From positions 14,012,001 through 14,076,000 of the forward strand of contig CP075495.1 of NCBI GenBank assembly GCA_021613535.1: a DNA stretch of 64,000 nucleotides, in the 5' to 3' direction. A program made the position numbers and the translations under genes. This DNA is from Adineta vaga (taxonomy: Eukaryota > Rotifera). Positions 63,730 through 64,000 of this stretch are shown one piece after another (positions within the stretch are counted from its first letter, which is position 1; every line of letters begins with the position of its first letter). The notes under the pieces are model-generated. The model was given only the letters and a program-made list of their open reading frames with translations, did no database searches and had not been told where the DNA came from.

Positions 63730-64000
63730 TTAATACGGATTAGAACGATTGTCTCTACTAGAACCATGACTGGCACCACGACCACCACCACGATATTCAC
63801 CACCGCCACCACCACCACCACCACGATAGTCACCTCCTCGATCTCCACCTAATGAGAGAAAAATACATTAAAGAAAATAAATCAAAGATATTTACCTCTG
63901 CCGCGATAGCCTCCAAAATCGCCGCCGCCACCACCACCACCTCCTCCTCCTACAATGATAATAAATGAAATATATTAATAATGGGACATAAGAGATCGTT
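63730..64000 (-). CDS. RGG-box (Gly/Arg-rich) protein, C-terminal part
   Basis: The last two coding exons of a gene that continues beyond the window: 63730-63849 and about 63895-63951. The first-read exon encodes a glycine run followed by DFGGYRGRG. The last exon encodes GGDRGGDYRGGGG...EYRGGGRGASHGSSRDNRSNPY and the stop. Gly/Arg/Tyr-rich tails of this kind occur on RRM-type RNA-binding proteins such as hnRNPs and cold-inducible RNA-binding proteins. The RNA-binding domain itself, if present, is outside the window, so the family is not fixed. Confidence 0.7.

Noticed and set aside
63491-63733. 80-codon plus-strand frame rich in Lys, Glu and Gln
   Set aside because: Low-complexity purine-rich spacer with an opposite open frame of similar length; no domain.

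Overview
The window looks like nuclear DNA of a small invertebrate animal, most probably a bdelloid rotifer. It is AT-rich and densely packed with genes on both strands. Nearly all genes are cut by very short GT-AG introns (mostly 50-80 nt), and the core genes are clearly metazoan. The species call is an inference; no rRNA or mitochondrial marker is present. I found no convincing tRNA, rRNA, CRISPR array or transposon. All exon joins were read by eye from phase-compatible splice sites.

Layout, left to right. A partial TIR-domain gene (+) is followed by a Sec16 homologue of about 20 exons (+), a small secreted six-cysteine peptide gene (+) and a SPATA6-like gene (-). Next are the PP2A catalytic subunit (+), an unidentified gene (-), a BAHCC1/TNRC18-like chromatin reader (+), a Ly6-like GPI-anchored protein (-) and a probable Tom40-type beta-barrel (-). 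From 21.2 to 33.2 kb lie three tandem secreted EGF-repeat genes (-). One is dominated by a homogenised 129-bp repeat array; the other two share a recently homogenised tract of about 740 bp that includes introns. From 33.6 to 40.3 kb lie minus-strand genes for a Tctex1-domain protein, DUSP11-type phosphatase, eIF2B-delta and cyclophilin B. Two tandem secreted genes with a shared cysteine-rich N-terminal module follow (+, 41.4-44.9 kb); the second adds EGF and LamG-like domains. The rest is on the minus strand: an unidentified gene, PPP2R3C, a short-chain dehydrogenase gene with a visible frameshift, TONSL, a small zinc-finger-like gene, an Ala/Gly/Ser-rich protein with alveolin-like repeats, a membrane-anchored dynamin-type GTPase, and the 3' end of an RGG-box protein gene.

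The housekeeping genes fall into secretion (Sec16, cyclophilin B), translation control (eIF2B-delta), phosphatase signalling (PP2A catalytic subunit and its B''-gamma subunit, 35 kb apart) and chromatin or replication (BAHCC1-like, TONSL). They look co-located rather than functionally clustered. The lineage-specific material is mostly extracellular and cysteine-rich (EGF tandem, LamG pair, Ly6, six-cysteine peptide). The most unusual signals are the EGF repeat array, the gene-conversion-like tract and the broken dehydrogenase.
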